Source of the DNA: Pseudomonadota bacterium
Lineage (GTDB): Bacteria; Pseudomonadota; Gammaproteobacteria; Burkholderiales; Methylophilaceae
Length of the DNA stretch: 64,000 bases
Assembly: GCA_020053735.1 (NCBI GenBank)
Contig: JAGVMP010000007.1
Span: 1-64,000 of the forward strand
Reading direction: 5' to 3'
Of the stretch, positions 1 to 8,573 are shown piece by piece. The notes beneath the pieces were generated by a model. The model did no database searches. It was not told the DNA's origin and saw nothing but the letters and a program-made list of their open reading frames with translations. The translations under genes were made by a program, and so were the position numbers. Numbering within the stretch: the stretch's first letter is position 1; the number at the start of each line of letters is the position of its first letter.

Positions 1-46
1 ATCACTAAATTTTTGCATATTCTGTTAAAACCTTAATATTAAAAGC

Positions 47-670
47 CTAAATGTAATAAGCTGTTTTTGTCATTATTTTAGAAGCAAGCTGCATGCCAAG
101 CTTGACTGGTGCGGGTAACTCGCCACCACCAAGTTGTGAAGCTTCAGCTGCATGCGCCGCCTCATCTTGTTGCATCTGTTCAACAATTGTACGCGTTTTA
201 ATGTCAGTTTCATCTAACAGGTTTAAATGATTTTGCAAATGTGCGGCGACTTGCTTTTCGGTTTCTGCTAAAAAGCCCAAATTCCATTTATCACTAAGTG
301 CGCCTGCCACTGCGCCCAGCATAAAACTTCCCGCATACCAAAGTGGATTCAACATACTTTTGCGTCCACCCAACTCGTTGATGCGTGCCTCGCACCAAGC
401 GAGGTGGTCAGTTTCTTCATCTGCTGCGTGTTGTAATGCACTTACAATGTGCGGGCTTTTGCTGGTGAGCGCTTGTCCACTGTAAAGCGCTTGCGCGCAC
501 ACCTCGCCTACGTGGTTGATACGCATCAGTGCCGCCGCGTGTTGCCTGCTTTGGTTGTTCAGTGCTGGTTCATCAATGCTTGCGTCTGGGCGCTGTCTGG
601 CGGCAGTACTGGCAGCAAAAATCGTGCGCAATCCTGTGTCAAACGTGTTAATTAGTCGGTCAATATTCAT
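47..670 (-). CDS. coq7: 2-octaprenyl-3-methyl-6-methoxy-1,4-benzoquinol hydroxylase (Coq7)
   Basis: This is a di-iron monooxygenase of ubiquinone biosynthesis that hydroxylates the demethoxyubiquinol ring at the inner membrane face. The 207-residue length is normal for the bacterial family. The sequence shows the ferritin-like ligand pattern: [11 protein letters not shown] near residue 50, [11 protein letters not shown] near 84 and [11 protein letters not shown] near 168. Together they give the E, ExxH, E, ExxH iron ligands. The hydrophobic helix around residues 112-130 fits monotopic membrane association. It is transcribed convergently toward the window start and separated from ctpA by a terminator hairpin, so it is probably monocistronic. 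The family assignment is secure. Confidence 0.96.
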   Translation of the reverse strand: MNIDRLINTFDTGLRTIFAASTAARQRPDASIDEPALNNQSRQHAAALMRINHVGEVCAQALYSGQALTSKSPHIVSALQHAADEETDHLAWCEARINELGGRKSMLNPLWYAGSFMLGAVAGALSDKWNLGFLAETEKQVAAHLQNHLNLLDETDIKTRTIVEQMQQDEAAHAAEASQLGGGELPAPVKLGMQLASKIMTKTAYYI

Positions 671-754
671 GCGTTTAGTTTAATCCAAATTTACCAGCAT
701 TTGTGTGGTTTTGAGTATGACTTTGTACATCGATTTTTTGTATTAAGTAGGCAC

Positions 755-791
755 AAAAAAAGCCCGCTTATTTTGTTAGCAGGCTTTTTAA
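755..791 (-). terminator. Rho-independent terminator after ctpA
   Basis: An inverted repeat with arms AAAAAGCCTGC and GCGGGCTTTTT, read on the minus strand, has one G-U wobble and an 11-base loop, and is followed by a run of Ts. It sits just downstream of the ctpA stop codon and upstream of coq7. It therefore should end the ctpA transcript and isolate coq7. Confidence 0.8.
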
Positions 792-814
792 ATATAACTT
801 AACTCTACTTTAAA

Positions 815-2266
815 TTATTTTGTAGCAGGTTTTGCATCAGTTGGGTTTGCTACCGCTACTTTGGGCTCTGGCAATTTTTGCACTGGCAAGCCTTTTAGCA
901 CATTCATGGCTTGCGCAAACTGAAAGTCATCTTTGCTAGCAGGCTCAATAGGGCCTTGTGGCTCAGCAAATTGTTTCTCATTTAATTTGGCTTTAGCCGC
1001 TGCTTCTTTAGCCGCATCTTTTACTTTAGCAGCCTCGGCCGCTTCAGCCGCATCTTTTGGGTTAGATAAATGCTTGGCTAAATCTGCTTCGTGCAGGTTG
1101 TTGGATTGGTCAGAGCCATCTTCCACAATAATGTCTGGTACGATGCCCTTTGCTTGAATCGAACGACCATTTGGCGTGAAATAGCGCGCAGTAGTGAGCT
1201 TAATCGCGCTGCCATTATTCATCGGCAATATCGTTTGCACAGAGCCTTTACCAAAACTTTGCACACCCAAAATCGTCGCGCGTTTATGGTCTTGTAACGC
1301 ACCTGCCACAATTTCTGAGGCCGATGCTGAACCTGAATTTATTAACACCACCATTGGCGTTTTTTTGTAAGCTTCAGGCACGCTTTTAAGGTAATCGCTT
1401 TTACCTCTTCTTGCGTAGTCTAAAGGATTAGCGCTTAAACGCATTTTAGAATCTTGCACACGGCCTTCGGTATACACCACCAAATCATTTTTTGGTAAAA
1501 ACGCAGCCGACACGCCAACCGCCGCATCTAGCAAGCCACCTGGGTTGTTGCGCATATCAAGTACCAAGCCTTTGAACGGGCCTTTATTTTGCGCCTGTAG
1601 TGAAATTAAGGCTTTGGCTAAATCTTCACCTGTGTGATCTTGAAACTGGGTAATGCGCACATAGGCGTAATCTTTTTCAATATATTTGTTTTTAACACTT
1701 TGCGTTTTAATAATCGCGCGCACTAAGTTAAAAGTAAGCGGTTTTGCCTCACCTTTGCGTAATACTGTCAGCACAATAGGCGTATCTGGTTTGCCGCGCA
1801 TTTTTTTAACTGCGTCGTTCAGCGTTAAGCCACGTACTTGTGTGTCGTCTAATTTGCTAATTAAATCGCCACTTTTCAGGCCAGCTTTATAAGCAGGACT
1901 GTCTTCAATTGGTGTCACCACTTTGACTAGGCCTTCTTCCATCGCCACCTCTATACCCAAGCCACCAAATTCGCCTTGTGTACCTGCTTGCAAGTCTTTG
2001 TAAGCATCGGCATCCATAAAGGTTGAGTGCGGATCTAGGCCAGACAACATGCCAGTTAAAGCTTCGTTAATCAGTTTTTTATCTTCTACAGTCTCGACAT
2101 AATCACTTTTAACTTTGCCAAACACCTCAGCAAACACCCGTAAATCATCAATTGGTAATTGTGAAGCGGTGACTTTTTCGGCGAGTGCAGAAAAGTTAAG
2201 GCTAATTAAAACGCCTATCATCACACCAGAACCGATAAGACCAAATTTTTGAAAAGTAGACCGCAT
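815..2266 (-). CDS. ctpA: C-terminal processing peptidase, S41 family (CtpA-like)
   Basis: This is a periplasmic serine protease with a Ser/Lys dyad that trims or degrades envelope proteins. An N-terminal signal or anchor segment (residues 7-28) is followed by a PDZ domain (roughly 85-170) and the S41 protease domain. The domain shows the nucleophile region GSASASEI near residue 313 and the Lys motif FGKGSVQ near 338. The C-terminal 90 residues are an Ala/Lys/Glu-rich, probably disordered tail. I chose the ATG at 2266 because AAAGGG lies 5 bases before it. A GTG two codons upstream directly abuts that sequence and is less likely. It is a single gene, divergent from the SelW-like gene. Confidence 0.94.
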   Translation of the reverse strand: MRSTFQKFGLIGSGVMIGVLISLNFSALAEKVTASQLPIDDLRVFAEVFGKVKSDYVETVEDKKLINEALTGMLSGLDPHSTFMDADAYKDLQAGTQGEFGGLGIEVAMEEGLVKVVTPIEDSPAYKAGLKSGDLISKLDDTQVRGLTLNDAVKKMRGKPDTPIVLTVLRKGEAKPLTFNLVRAIIKTQSVKNKYIEKDYAYVRITQFQDHTGEDLAKALISLQAQNKGPFKGLVLDMRNNPGGLLDAAVGVSAAFLPKNDLVVYTEGRVQDSKMRLSANPLDYARRGKSDYLKSVPEAYKKTPMVVLINSGSASASEIVAGALQDHKRATILGVQSFGKGSVQTILPMNNGSAIKLTTARYFTPNGRSIQAKGIVPDIIVEDGSDQSNNLHEADLAKHLSNPKDAAEAAEAAKVKDAAKEAAAKAKLNEKQFAEPQGPIEPASKDDFQFAQAMNVLKGLPVQKLPEPKVAVANPTDAKPATK

Positions 2267-2436
2267 GCACACCCTTTAACTTAAAAATAATTAATATTGC
2301 TATGCTTAACGCATGACTAACGTTATGAGCTTACAATAAGATAATAGGTTCATTTTGCGCTTTTTCAAGGCGTTTGAACAGTAAAAAGACTGAATACGAT
2401 AAAAGCGAAACACTAACCAAAGCATTTGAGAAGAAC

Positions 2437-2730
2437 ATGCCTAAACATCAAGTTGAGATTGAATATTGCACGCAATGCAGATGGTTATTACGCGCTGCTT
2501 GGTTGGCGCAAGAGTTGCTAACCACCTTTGAGGCGGACTTGGCAGGCGTGAATTTGATGCCAGGGTCAGGTGGCGTGCTAGATGTGCGGCTCGATGGTGC
2601 GCTACTGTTTAGTCGCAAGCTAACAGGCCGTTTCCCAGAGTCTAAAGAGTTAAAACAGTTGATACGTGATGTGATTGCACCAGAGCGCGATTTGGGGCAT
2701 AGCGACAAGCAGGAGCACAGCAATAAATAA
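2437..2730 (+). CDS. SelT/SelW/SelH-family (Rdx) selenoprotein-like thioredoxin-fold protein
   Basis: A 97-residue protein opens with the Rdx signature: a beta strand, then CTQC at residues 11-14, followed by WLLRAAWLAQELL. In selenoprotein W relatives the second Cys is selenocysteine; here both are Cys. The middle contains GSGGVLDVRLDG and the end contains GRFPESKELKQLIRD, both typical of the family. The start at 2437 (MPKHQ) is preferred because it lies directly before the conserved strand with GAGAAG upstream. An upstream TTG would add 21 poorly conserved residues. The exact redox role of the bacterial Cys/Cys form is unknown. Confidence 0.85.
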   Translation: MPKHQVEIEYCTQCRWLLRAAWLAQELLTTFEADLAGVNLMPGSGGVLDVRLDGALLFSRKLTGRFPESKELKQLIRDVIAPERDLGHSDKQEHSNK

Positions 2731-2884
2731 GCTAAAAAGTGACAGCTAACTCTAAATGTATTTGCGACTGACAATACGAACCATTTGCAGTTCTGCGAGC
2801 CAGTATTTTTTACGATACACTGCGTTTCATTGAGTTAATAGATAATCTTAACCACTCAAATTGTATGTAAAAAAGGAGAACAAA

Positions 2885-3346
2885 ATGTCAGACAATCACG
2901 GTGTTGATACCCCAGTTACCAAAGCACTCAATACAATATTAGAGCTAGAACTTGCAGGTGTGGTGCGCTATACGCATTATGCGCTGATGGTGTTTGGCTA
3001 CAATCGTATCCCAATCGTTTCTTGGCTGCGTGGCCAAGCGTCCGAATCACTTGCGCATGCTGATAAAGCGGGCGAGCTGATTACCCATTTGGGCGGACAT
3101 CCTTCATTGTCAATTGGCCCGTTGCTAGAAACGCATAATCACGATATTGGCGATATTTTACGCGAATCAATGGCGCATGAAAAACTAGCATTAAACGCTT
3201 ATAAAGCCTTATTAAAACTGGTTGAGGGCGATTCTGTGATGTTAGAAGAATATGCGCGCGAGATGATTTATCTAGAAGAATTGCATTCTGGTGAAGTGGA
3301 TAAAATGCTACGTAAACCCGGTGATTTGGCTAAATTTCACGAATAA
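2885..3346 (+). CDS. Ferritin-like / bacterioferritin-family protein
   Basis: A 153-residue four-helix-bundle protein carries di-iron ligand motifs: LELELAGVVRY in helix A, SESLAHADKA in helix B, MAHEKLALNAY in helix C and YLEELHSGEVD in helix D. This arrangement matches ferritin-like and bacterioferritin proteins that store or oxidise iron. It lacks an obvious heme-ligand Met at the classical Bfr position, so a heme-free function is possible. The start at 2885 has a strong AAAGGAG eight bases upstream, whereas an upstream ATG eight codons earlier has no such site. It stands alone and is followed by a palindromic terminator-like repeat. Confidence 0.85.
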   Translation: MSDNHGVDTPVTKALNTILELELAGVVRYTHYALMVFGYNRIPIVSWLRGQASESLAHADKAGELITHLGGHPSLSIGPLLETHNHDIGDILRESMAHEKLALNAYKALLKLVEGDSVMLEEYAREMIYLEELHSGEVDKMLRKPGDLAKFHE

Positions 3347-3370
3347 AAAGTTCCACGAGTAAATATTAAT

Positions 3371-3405
3371 GCCCTGCAAGCCAATACTCATGCGGCTTGC
3401 AGGGC
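3371..3405 (+). repeat. 35-bp palindromic repeat, copy 1 (terminator-like)
   Basis: The arms GCCCTGCAAGCC and GGCTTGCAGGGC pair perfectly over 12 bp around the 11-base centre AATACTCATGC. The 3' side continues ATCGTTTTTATT, giving a hairpin plus T-run just after the ferritin-like gene. It is one of seven related copies in the window, at 3371, 9408, 12032, 33045, 40101, 51406 and 57596. Confidence 0.9.
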
Positions 3406-3435
3406 ATCGTTTTTATTAGGACTATGGATTGTTTT

Positions 3436-3990
3436 TTATTGATTGGTTTCTGCTTCTTTATCTAGTCGTTGCGCACCATTAAAGCGGCTAGACCAGTAGC
3501 CAGCTTGCATATTTTCTACACGTACTACCTTACCTGAGCTAGGCGCGTGAACAAATTTATTGTCACCAATGTAAATGCCCACATGTGAAAACGCACTTTT
3601 CAGCGTATTGAAAAATACCAAATCCCCAGGTTGCAATTCATCTTTTTTAACGGTTTTTCCCAGCTGACTAATCGCGCGCGCAGTAGGCGGTAAAGTTAAG
3701 TTGGCTGCGTTGTGAAACACATAGCGCACAAAACCACTGCAATCAAAGCCTGTTTCTGGGCTGTTTCCGCCAAATTTATATTTAATCCCCGTTAGGCTAA
3801 GCGCATTAATAATCACCTCTTGTGTTTTGGCTTTCCAGCCTGATGCCGGTTCTTGCGCAGTAGAGCTTTCACTAGAGCCATCTGCGCTGTAAAGCACAAC
3901 ACCTTCTGCATTTTCAGTCAGCACTTCATCCGCCATAGCGGGTGCGCAAAGGCAAAAGCTGCATATAAAAGTGTAGATAAGAAATTTCAT
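3436..3990 (-). CDS. Secreted NlpC/P60 (C40) peptidoglycan endopeptidase
   Basis: A 184-residue exported cysteine peptidase, probably cleaving stem-peptide bonds in the cell wall. A signal peptide ends at PAMA (residue 20). The NlpC/P60 domain begins around residue 58. It has the catalytic Cys in TGFDCSGFVRYVF and the His in FSHVGIYIGDNKF, with the third polar residue probably in the following FVHAP segment. There is no recognisable separate cell-wall-binding domain, so it is a single-domain enzyme of the small proteobacterial type. It may be co-oriented with the Gly-rich membrane protein upstream, but a hairpin separates them. Confidence 0.93.
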   Translation of the reverse strand: MKFLIYTFICSFCLCAPAMADEVLTENAEGVVLYSADGSSESSTAQEPASGWKAKTQEVIINALSLTGIKYKFGGNSPETGFDCSGFVRYVFHNAANLTLPPTARAISQLGKTVKKDELQPGDLVFFNTLKSAFSHVGIYIGDNKFVHAPSSGKVVRVENMQAGYWSSRFNGAQRLDKEAETNQ

Positions 3991-4016
3991 TGGAGAGAAT
4001 TGTCGGCTAAAAATAA

Positions 4017-4079
4017 AAAACCTACTTTAAAAAATTAAGTAGTAACGCTTAAAAAATAACTTAAGAAATAAAGTAGGGT
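4017..4079 (-). terminator. Probable terminator after the Gly-rich membrane protein gene
   Basis: On the minus strand CCTACTTTA pairs with TAAAGTAGG across a long interval that contains a second hairpin (CTTAAG with its complement). The structure is followed by TTTTTTATTTTT. It lies between the stop of the upstream Gly-rich protein gene and the NlpC/P60 gene. Confidence 0.6.
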
Positions 4080-4093
4080 TGAAGGTTGTCAAT

Positions 4094-4381
4094 TTATTGT
4101 TTTGCCATTGCGTTTTTAATCAGGCCGACTATCGCTAATAAAACGGCACCACCTACACCACCACCAGCCACTTGCGTGATAATTGAGGCAATGTCCAAGC
4201 TACCAGCCGCCTCTGCACCACCAACACCTAACATGGCAAGTAATTGACCACCTAAGCCGCCACCTAAAATACCGACAACTGAATTAAGCACTGGGCCTAA
4301 ACTTGCATTTTTCATCAAACTGCCAGCCACATTGCCGCCAACAGCACCGCTTATTAACTGAATAATTAAACCTAAATCCAT
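4094..4381 (-). CDS. Small Gly-rich membrane protein of unknown function
   Basis: A 95-residue protein dominated by Gly, Ala, Leu and Ile has two or three hydrophobic helices with GxxxG-like packing (GAVGGNVAGS, GILGGGLGGQ, GGGVGGAVLL). No catalytic motif is visible. The start is well supported by GGGAGGA six bases upstream. Similar small proteins occur in many proteobacteria, but I do not know a function. Glycine-zipper-like packing suggests oligomerisation in the inner membrane, which is inference only. Confidence 0.75.
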   Translation of the reverse strand: MDLGLIIQLISGAVGGNVAGSLMKNASLGPVLNSVVGILGGGLGGQLLAMLGVGGAEAAGSLDIASIITQVAGGGVGGAVLLAIVGLIKNAMAKQ

Positions 4382-4496
4382 ACATCCTCCCTAAAGTAAT
4401 GACAGAATTAAACGTTTACAGCACGCTTAGGCTAACAATAACCAGTGCTGAACGCAATAGTTTTTAACATGCAGCACAATCAACCATTACATTTCA

Positions 4497-6458
4497 ATGG
4501 CGTATTCATGGGATAATTTGGCTATGGCAGAAACCTCCGCACTATCCCAAATTTTTAAAGCAAATGGCGCACTCGCCGATGCAATACACGGTTTTAGCGA
4601 ACGCAAAGAGCAGCTTGAAATGGCATTGGCCATTGAAGATGCCATTAAAAATAACAAGCAACTGATTGCAGAGGCGGGCACTGGCACCGGCAAGACTTTT
4701 GCCTATTTAGTGCCTGCACTATTATCAGGCGGCAAAGTGATTATATCTACTGGAACGAAAACTTTACAGGACCAGCTGTTTAACCGTGACCTGCCAAATG
4801 TGCGCGATGCGTTAAAAGTGCCAGTTACGGTGGCCATGCTAAAAGGCCGCGCCAATTATGTATGTCATTACCATTTAGAAGCTGCTGCGCAAAGCGGCCG
4901 TTTTGCCTCGCGTGAAGATGCTAAATATGTGCATCTCATCAAAAACTTTGCAGAGAATAGCAAAACCGGTGACAAAGCAGAACTCACCGATGTACCAGAA
5001 AACGCAACCATTTGGATGAACGTGACCAGCACACGCGATAATTGCTTAGGCCAAGATTGCAACTATTACAAAGAATGTTTTGTGATGGAGGCGCGTAAAA
5101 AGGCACTGGCGGCAGATGTGATTGTGGTGAACCATCACCTGTTTTTTGCTGATGTGATGTTGCGCGACGAGGGCGTGGCAGAGTTATTGCCTTCCGCCAA
5201 TACCGTGATTTTTGATGAAGCACACCAGTTGCCAGAAGTGGCGGGGTTGTTTTTTGGCGAGGATATTTCAACTTCGCAACTTATCGAACTGTGCCGCGAC
5301 AGTTTGACTGCGCATCTCACTTTGGCGAAAGATTGCGTCGCGCTGGGTGAAGCGATTCCTAAATTAGAAAAAGCCTGCAAAGATTTTAGGCTAGTGTTCC
5401 AATACGAAGGCTCAAGATTGCCTGTCAATAAAGCGCTGGCGTTAAAAAATTTCGAATCTGCATTTGCTGATATGCAAAGTATACTCAAGGCCTTAAATGC
5501 GGTGCTAGAAAGCCAAGCCGCGCGTGACCCCATGCTGGAGAAATGTTGGCAGCGTGGAGAAGAGCTTAACCTACAGCTTACGCGTTGGCTTAAAGCCGAA
5601 AATGCAAATTTAGTACGTTGGGTAGAGGTGTTTACGCAAAGTGTGCAACTGCACGCAACCCCATTGAGCGTGGCAGATGGCTTTAGCAAACAGTTGAACG
5701 CACAACCGCGTGCCTGGATTTTTACTAGCGCTACCTTAGCGGTAAAAAGCGATTTTAGTCACTATCAAGCGCAAATGGGATTAACCCATGCCGAAACTGG
5801 CTATTGGCAAAGCCCATTTGATTATGGCCTGCAAGCCTTATTATATGCGCCTGCTGGCATGCCAGATCCCAATTCCTCGGGCTATGCCGCCGCGGTTGCT
5901 GCTGTGAGTTTGCCTGTGATACAAGCCAGCCGTGGCCGCGCGTTTGTACTCTGCACTAGCTTGCGCGCCATGCGCGAAGTCCATGCATTGTTAAAAGACG
6001 CGTTTGGCGAAAATGGTATGGAGTATCCATTATTGCTGCAAGGAGAAAGCACACGCACCGAATTATTAGACCGCTTTCGTACGCATGGCAACGCGGTACT
6101 GGTGGGCAGCCAAAGCTTTTGGGAAGGCGTCGATGTCCGCGGAGAAGCATTATCAGTGGTGATTATCGACAAGCTGCCATTCGCCCCGCCCGATGACCCA
6201 GTCTTGTCAGCACGTATTGATAAATTGACCGCAGATGGGAAAAATGCCTTTATGGAATATCAATTGCCTTACTCAGTCATCACGCTTAAACAAGGCGCAG
6301 GGCGCTTAATTCGCGATGAAACAGACAGAGGCGTGCTGGTGATTTGTGACCCGCGCCTTATCACCAAACCTTATGGCAAGCGCATCTGGCAAAGCCTGCC
6401 GCCGTTTAAACGCACCAAGGAATTGGCGGATGTGGAAGCTTTTTTTGACACTAATTAA
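4497..6458 (+). CDS. DinG-family (YoaA-like) Fe-S ATP-dependent DNA helicase
   Basis: A superfamily 2 XPD-like helicase of 653 residues. Walker A is AEAGTGTGKTFAYL near residue 58 and the DEAH box is VIFDEAHQLPE near 238. Between them four cysteines (YVCHYH, then CLGQDC and YKEC) form the expected 4Fe-4S site. The helicase C-terminal half shows FTSATLA, GSQSFWEGVDVRGE and QGAGRLIRDETDRG. The protein probably unwinds damaged or R-loop-containing DNA. The start is uncertain: the ATG at 4497 has no clear ribosome-binding site and an in-frame ATG at 4524 is equally plausible. The next gene starts 12 bases after the stop. Confidence 0.93.
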   Translation: MAYSWDNLAMAETSALSQIFKANGALADAIHGFSERKEQLEMALAIEDAIKNNKQLIAEAGTGTGKTFAYLVPALLSGGKVIISTGTKTLQDQLFNRDLPNVRDALKVPVTVAMLKGRANYVCHYHLEAAAQSGRFASREDAKYVHLIKNFAENSKTGDKAELTDVPENATIWMNVTSTRDNCLGQDCNYYKECFVMEARKKALAADVIVVNHHLFFADVMLRDEGVAELLPSANTVIFDEAHQLPEVAGLFFGEDISTSQLIELCRDSLTAHLTLAKDCVALGEAIPKLEKACKDFRLVFQYEGSRLPVNKALALKNFESAFADMQSILKALNAVLESQAARDPMLEKCWQRGEELNLQLTRWLKAENANLVRWVEVFTQSVQLHATPLSVADGFSKQLNAQPRAWIFTSATLAVKSDFSHYQAQMGLTHAETGYWQSPFDYGLQALLYAPAGMPDPNSSGYAAAVAAVSLPVIQASRGRAFVLCTSLRAMREVHALLKDAFGENGMEYPLLLQGESTRTELLDRFRTHGNAVLVGSQSFWEGVDVRGEALSVVIIDKLPFAPPDDPVLSARIDKLTADGKNAFMEYQLPYSVITLKQGAGRLIRDETDRGVLVICDPRLITKPYGKRIWQSLPPFKRTKELADVEAFFDTN

Positions 6459-6469
6459 AGGTGGAGTTT

Positions 6470-7273
6470 ATGAGTAGACCTGAAATTATTTATAAATATC
6501 AAAGCTTTAATTCTGAGAGTCTTGGAAACCTGAAAGCGCAATCCCTGTATTTTAGTTCGCCACTAAAATTTAACGACCCTTATGATTGCGCAATTTCTGC
6601 AGGCATCAAAGAGTTATCTGATAATGAAGTTAATACTATTCGCGAAGCCTATATTAAGAAAAAAGATGTACCACAGCAGGTTAAAGATGAGTTTCTATCT
6701 GCTAACAATCATGATTTGAGGTTATTGTTAAATAAAATAGCAGAAAGTTTTATCGCCAATTATCGTGATGAGTTTTTGAAAAGTAGGGGAGTAACCTGTT
6801 TTTCAGAAAGAAATGATGATTTATTAATGTGGTCACATTATGGCGGAAGATATAAAGGATTCTGTTTAGCATTTTCAACAGAACTTGAACCATTTAATAA
6901 GATGAAAAAAGTGGAATATCAAGTAAACATGCCAAAGATAGATTTAATACCTATTCTTGTTAACGATGATTATGAACAGATAATTCAACTTTTTTGCATA
7001 AAATCAAAGTCTTGGGATTATGAGAAAGAGTGGAGGAGTATTCATAAAGTGGCGGGCACTCTTTTTGGATATGAGTCTAACGCCCTGAAAGCTATATATT
7101 TTGGTCCAGATATTGAGCTTACATCTCTGGAAATTATTTGTTTAATTTTGCGTGGTCAAAATGAAAATGTTGAGTTTTGGCAAGGAACAAGAAGTCCTAA
7201 TAAGTTCGAGGTGAATTTTACAAAATTTGACTACACTTCTTATCTAGAAGCAAAGAAACTTGGTCTTAGATAG
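6470..7273 (+). CDS. DUF2971 domain protein
   Basis: A 267-residue protein with the DUF2971 hallmarks: IYKYQSF at the start, LYFSSPLKFNDPYDC near residue 30, GVTCFSERNDDLLMWSHYGG near 110, and WDYEKEWRSIHK near 185. The molecular function of the family is not established. The start at 6470 follows AAAGGTGGAG, whereas the GTG three codons earlier lies inside that ribosome-binding site. Base composition is visibly more AT-rich than the flanking dinG and tsaB genes. Genes of this family are scattered and accessory, so recent acquisition is plausible. It ends by overlapping the longest version of the next ORF. Confidence 0.8.
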   Translation: MSRPEIIYKYQSFNSESLGNLKAQSLYFSSPLKFNDPYDCAISAGIKELSDNEVNTIREAYIKKKDVPQQVKDEFLSANNHDLRLLLNKIAESFIANYRDEFLKSRGVTCFSERNDDLLMWSHYGGRYKGFCLAFSTELEPFNKMKKVEYQVNMPKIDLIPILVNDDYEQIIQLFCIKSKSWDYEKEWRSIHKVAGTLFGYESNALKAIYFGPDIELTSLEIICLILRGQNENVEFWQGTRSPNKFEVNFTKFDYTSYLEAKKLGLR

Positions 7274-7283
7274 GCATAAAGCA

Positions 7284-7685
7284 GTGCTCATAATCATCCC
7301 TGAAACCGACTATGAACTCACCGCTATTCGCGCGCAGGGGGCGGGTGGGCAGAATGTGAATAAAGTATCTACCGCCATTCATTTGCGTTTTGATATTAAC
7401 GCCTCTAACTTAAGCGAGTGGTTGAAAGCACGACTTATTCATAGTAAAGATAATCGCATTACTGACGAAGGTGTGTTGATTCTTAAAGCTCAGCAATATC
7501 GCACCCAAGAGGCGAATAAAAAAGACGCGATTAAGCGTTTGCATGAGATTGTAAATGCTGCAAACCAGGTAAAGCCAATGCGCTATGCGACTAAGCCGAG
7601 TTATGGTTCAAAACAAAGGCGATTAGAAGGTAAGACAATACGTAAGCAAGTGAAGCAATTGCGCGGTAAAATAGCGCATGATTAA
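7284..7685 (+). CDS. arfB: Alternative ribosome-rescue factor / peptidyl-tRNA hydrolase ArfB
   Basis: A class I release-factor-like protein that frees ribosomes stalled on mRNAs lacking a stop codon. The GGQ loop that triggers peptidyl-tRNA hydrolysis is in RAQGAGGQNVNKVSTAIHLR near residue 15. The C-terminal tail (GSKQRRLEGKTIRKQVKQL) is the basic segment that enters the empty mRNA channel. I chose the GTG at 7284, which places the GGQ domain at the usual distance from the N-terminus. A TTG at 7260 would overlap the previous gene. The 133-residue length is typical. Confidence 0.9.
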   Translation: MLIIIPETDYELTAIRAQGAGGQNVNKVSTAIHLRFDINASNLSEWLKARLIHSKDNRITDEGVLILKAQQYRTQEANKKDAIKRLHEIVNAANQVKPMRYATKPSYGSKQRRLEGKTIRKQVKQLRGKIAHD

Positions 7686-7703
7686 TCACAAATTTCCCAC
7701 ATT

Positions 7704-7788
7704 GTCATTCTGAGCCCAATGTTTTATTTGGGCGAAAAATCCAGTTTTTTGTTACGTTGCTTGGATTCTTCGCTACGCTCAGAATGAC
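7704..7788. repeat. 85-bp inverted-repeat element (GTCATTCTGAGC type)
   Basis: The ends are a perfect 12-bp inverted repeat, GTCATTCTGAGC and GCTCAGAATGAC. The interior contains a second hairpin (GCCCAA with TTGGGC) and TTGGATTCTTCGCTACGC. It fills most of the gap between arfB and tsaB. It resembles intergenic palindromic elements with CATTCTGAG ends seen in many bacterial genomes. No other copy was found in this window. Confidence 0.7.
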
Positions 7789-7823
7789 GGCTTTGTAAAA
7801 GCAAATTAATAAATTTTAACAAA

Positions 7824-8546
7824 ATGAATTTATTGGCACTTGACACCTCAACCGAATTTTTATCGCTGGCTATTCAGGCTGGCGGTACACTTTTTACGCA
7901 CCATCAACATGTGGGCAATGCCTCATCTGAGTTGATTTTGCCGCAAATTCAGGCGCTGTTAGATGCTGCAGATATGCAACTAACAGATTTACATGGCATC
8001 GCATTTGGTGCGGGTCCGGGCGCGTTTACCGGTGTACGTATTGCTTGTGGCGTGGCGCAGGGTTTGGGCTTTGGTGCCAATATTCCTGTGGTGGGGATAA
8101 ATACTCTGCTGGCAGTGGCGCAAGCCAGCGGCGCCGATAAAGTGATTGTTTGCCTGGATGCGCGTATGGGCGAGATTTACCACGCGGCCTTTGAAAAGGT
8201 TAAAACCAGTGAAAAACATGAAAACAAATGGCAAGAAATATCCGAGACCAAAGTATGCAAGCCAGAAGCCGCGCCTACATTGGCTTACGGGGCATCATTA
8301 AGAAAGGTTTGGATCGGGGCAGGGAGTGGTTGGAGTGTCTATGGCGATGTGTTAAGCCAAATTTATCAGCAACACCTAGAAAAGACACATCCTAATCTGA
8401 CACCAACAGCAGAAGCGATTTTGCAATTGGCTAAACCGATTTTTGCCGCAGGTGAAGCCAAGCCTGCCAGTGAAGCAGCGCCAATTTATATTCGCAATCG
8501 CGTGGCGTTGACAACACTGCAGCGCGATGCAGGGCAGCGGTTATGA
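7824..8546 (+). CDS. tsaB: tRNA threonylcarbamoyladenosine biosynthesis protein TsaB
   Basis: An ASKHA-fold partner of TsaD needed for the t6A modification of ANN-decoding tRNAs. The N-terminus LLALDTSTEFLSLAI, the HVGNASSELILPQI segment and the FGAGPGAFTGVRI motif near residue 66 are diagnostic. The 240-residue length matches the family. It has no complete zinc or nucleotide site, as expected for TsaB rather than TsaD. It is followed by rimI, a common pairing in proteobacteria, but the two are separated here by a 65-bp palindromic repeat. Confidence 0.95.
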   Translation: MNLLALDTSTEFLSLAIQAGGTLFTHHQHVGNASSELILPQIQALLDAADMQLTDLHGIAFGAGPGAFTGVRIACGVAQGLGFGANIPVVGINTLLAVAQASGADKVIVCLDARMGEIYHAAFEKVKTSEKHENKWQEISETKVCKPEAAPTLAYGASLRKVWIGAGSGWSVYGDVLSQIYQQHLEKTHPNLTPTAEAILQLAKPIFAAGEAKPASEAAPIYIRNRVALTTLQRDAGQRL

Positions 8547-8573
8547 TGTTTGAAATTAATATACAACAATTCC

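Noticed and set aside
5827-5859. A stretch in the DinG-family gene resembling the palindromic repeat (GGCCTGCAAGCC followed by ATGCG)
   Set aside because: The codons encode a conserved DinG segment (YGLQALLYAPAGMPD), the centre does not match the family, and the right arm does not pair.
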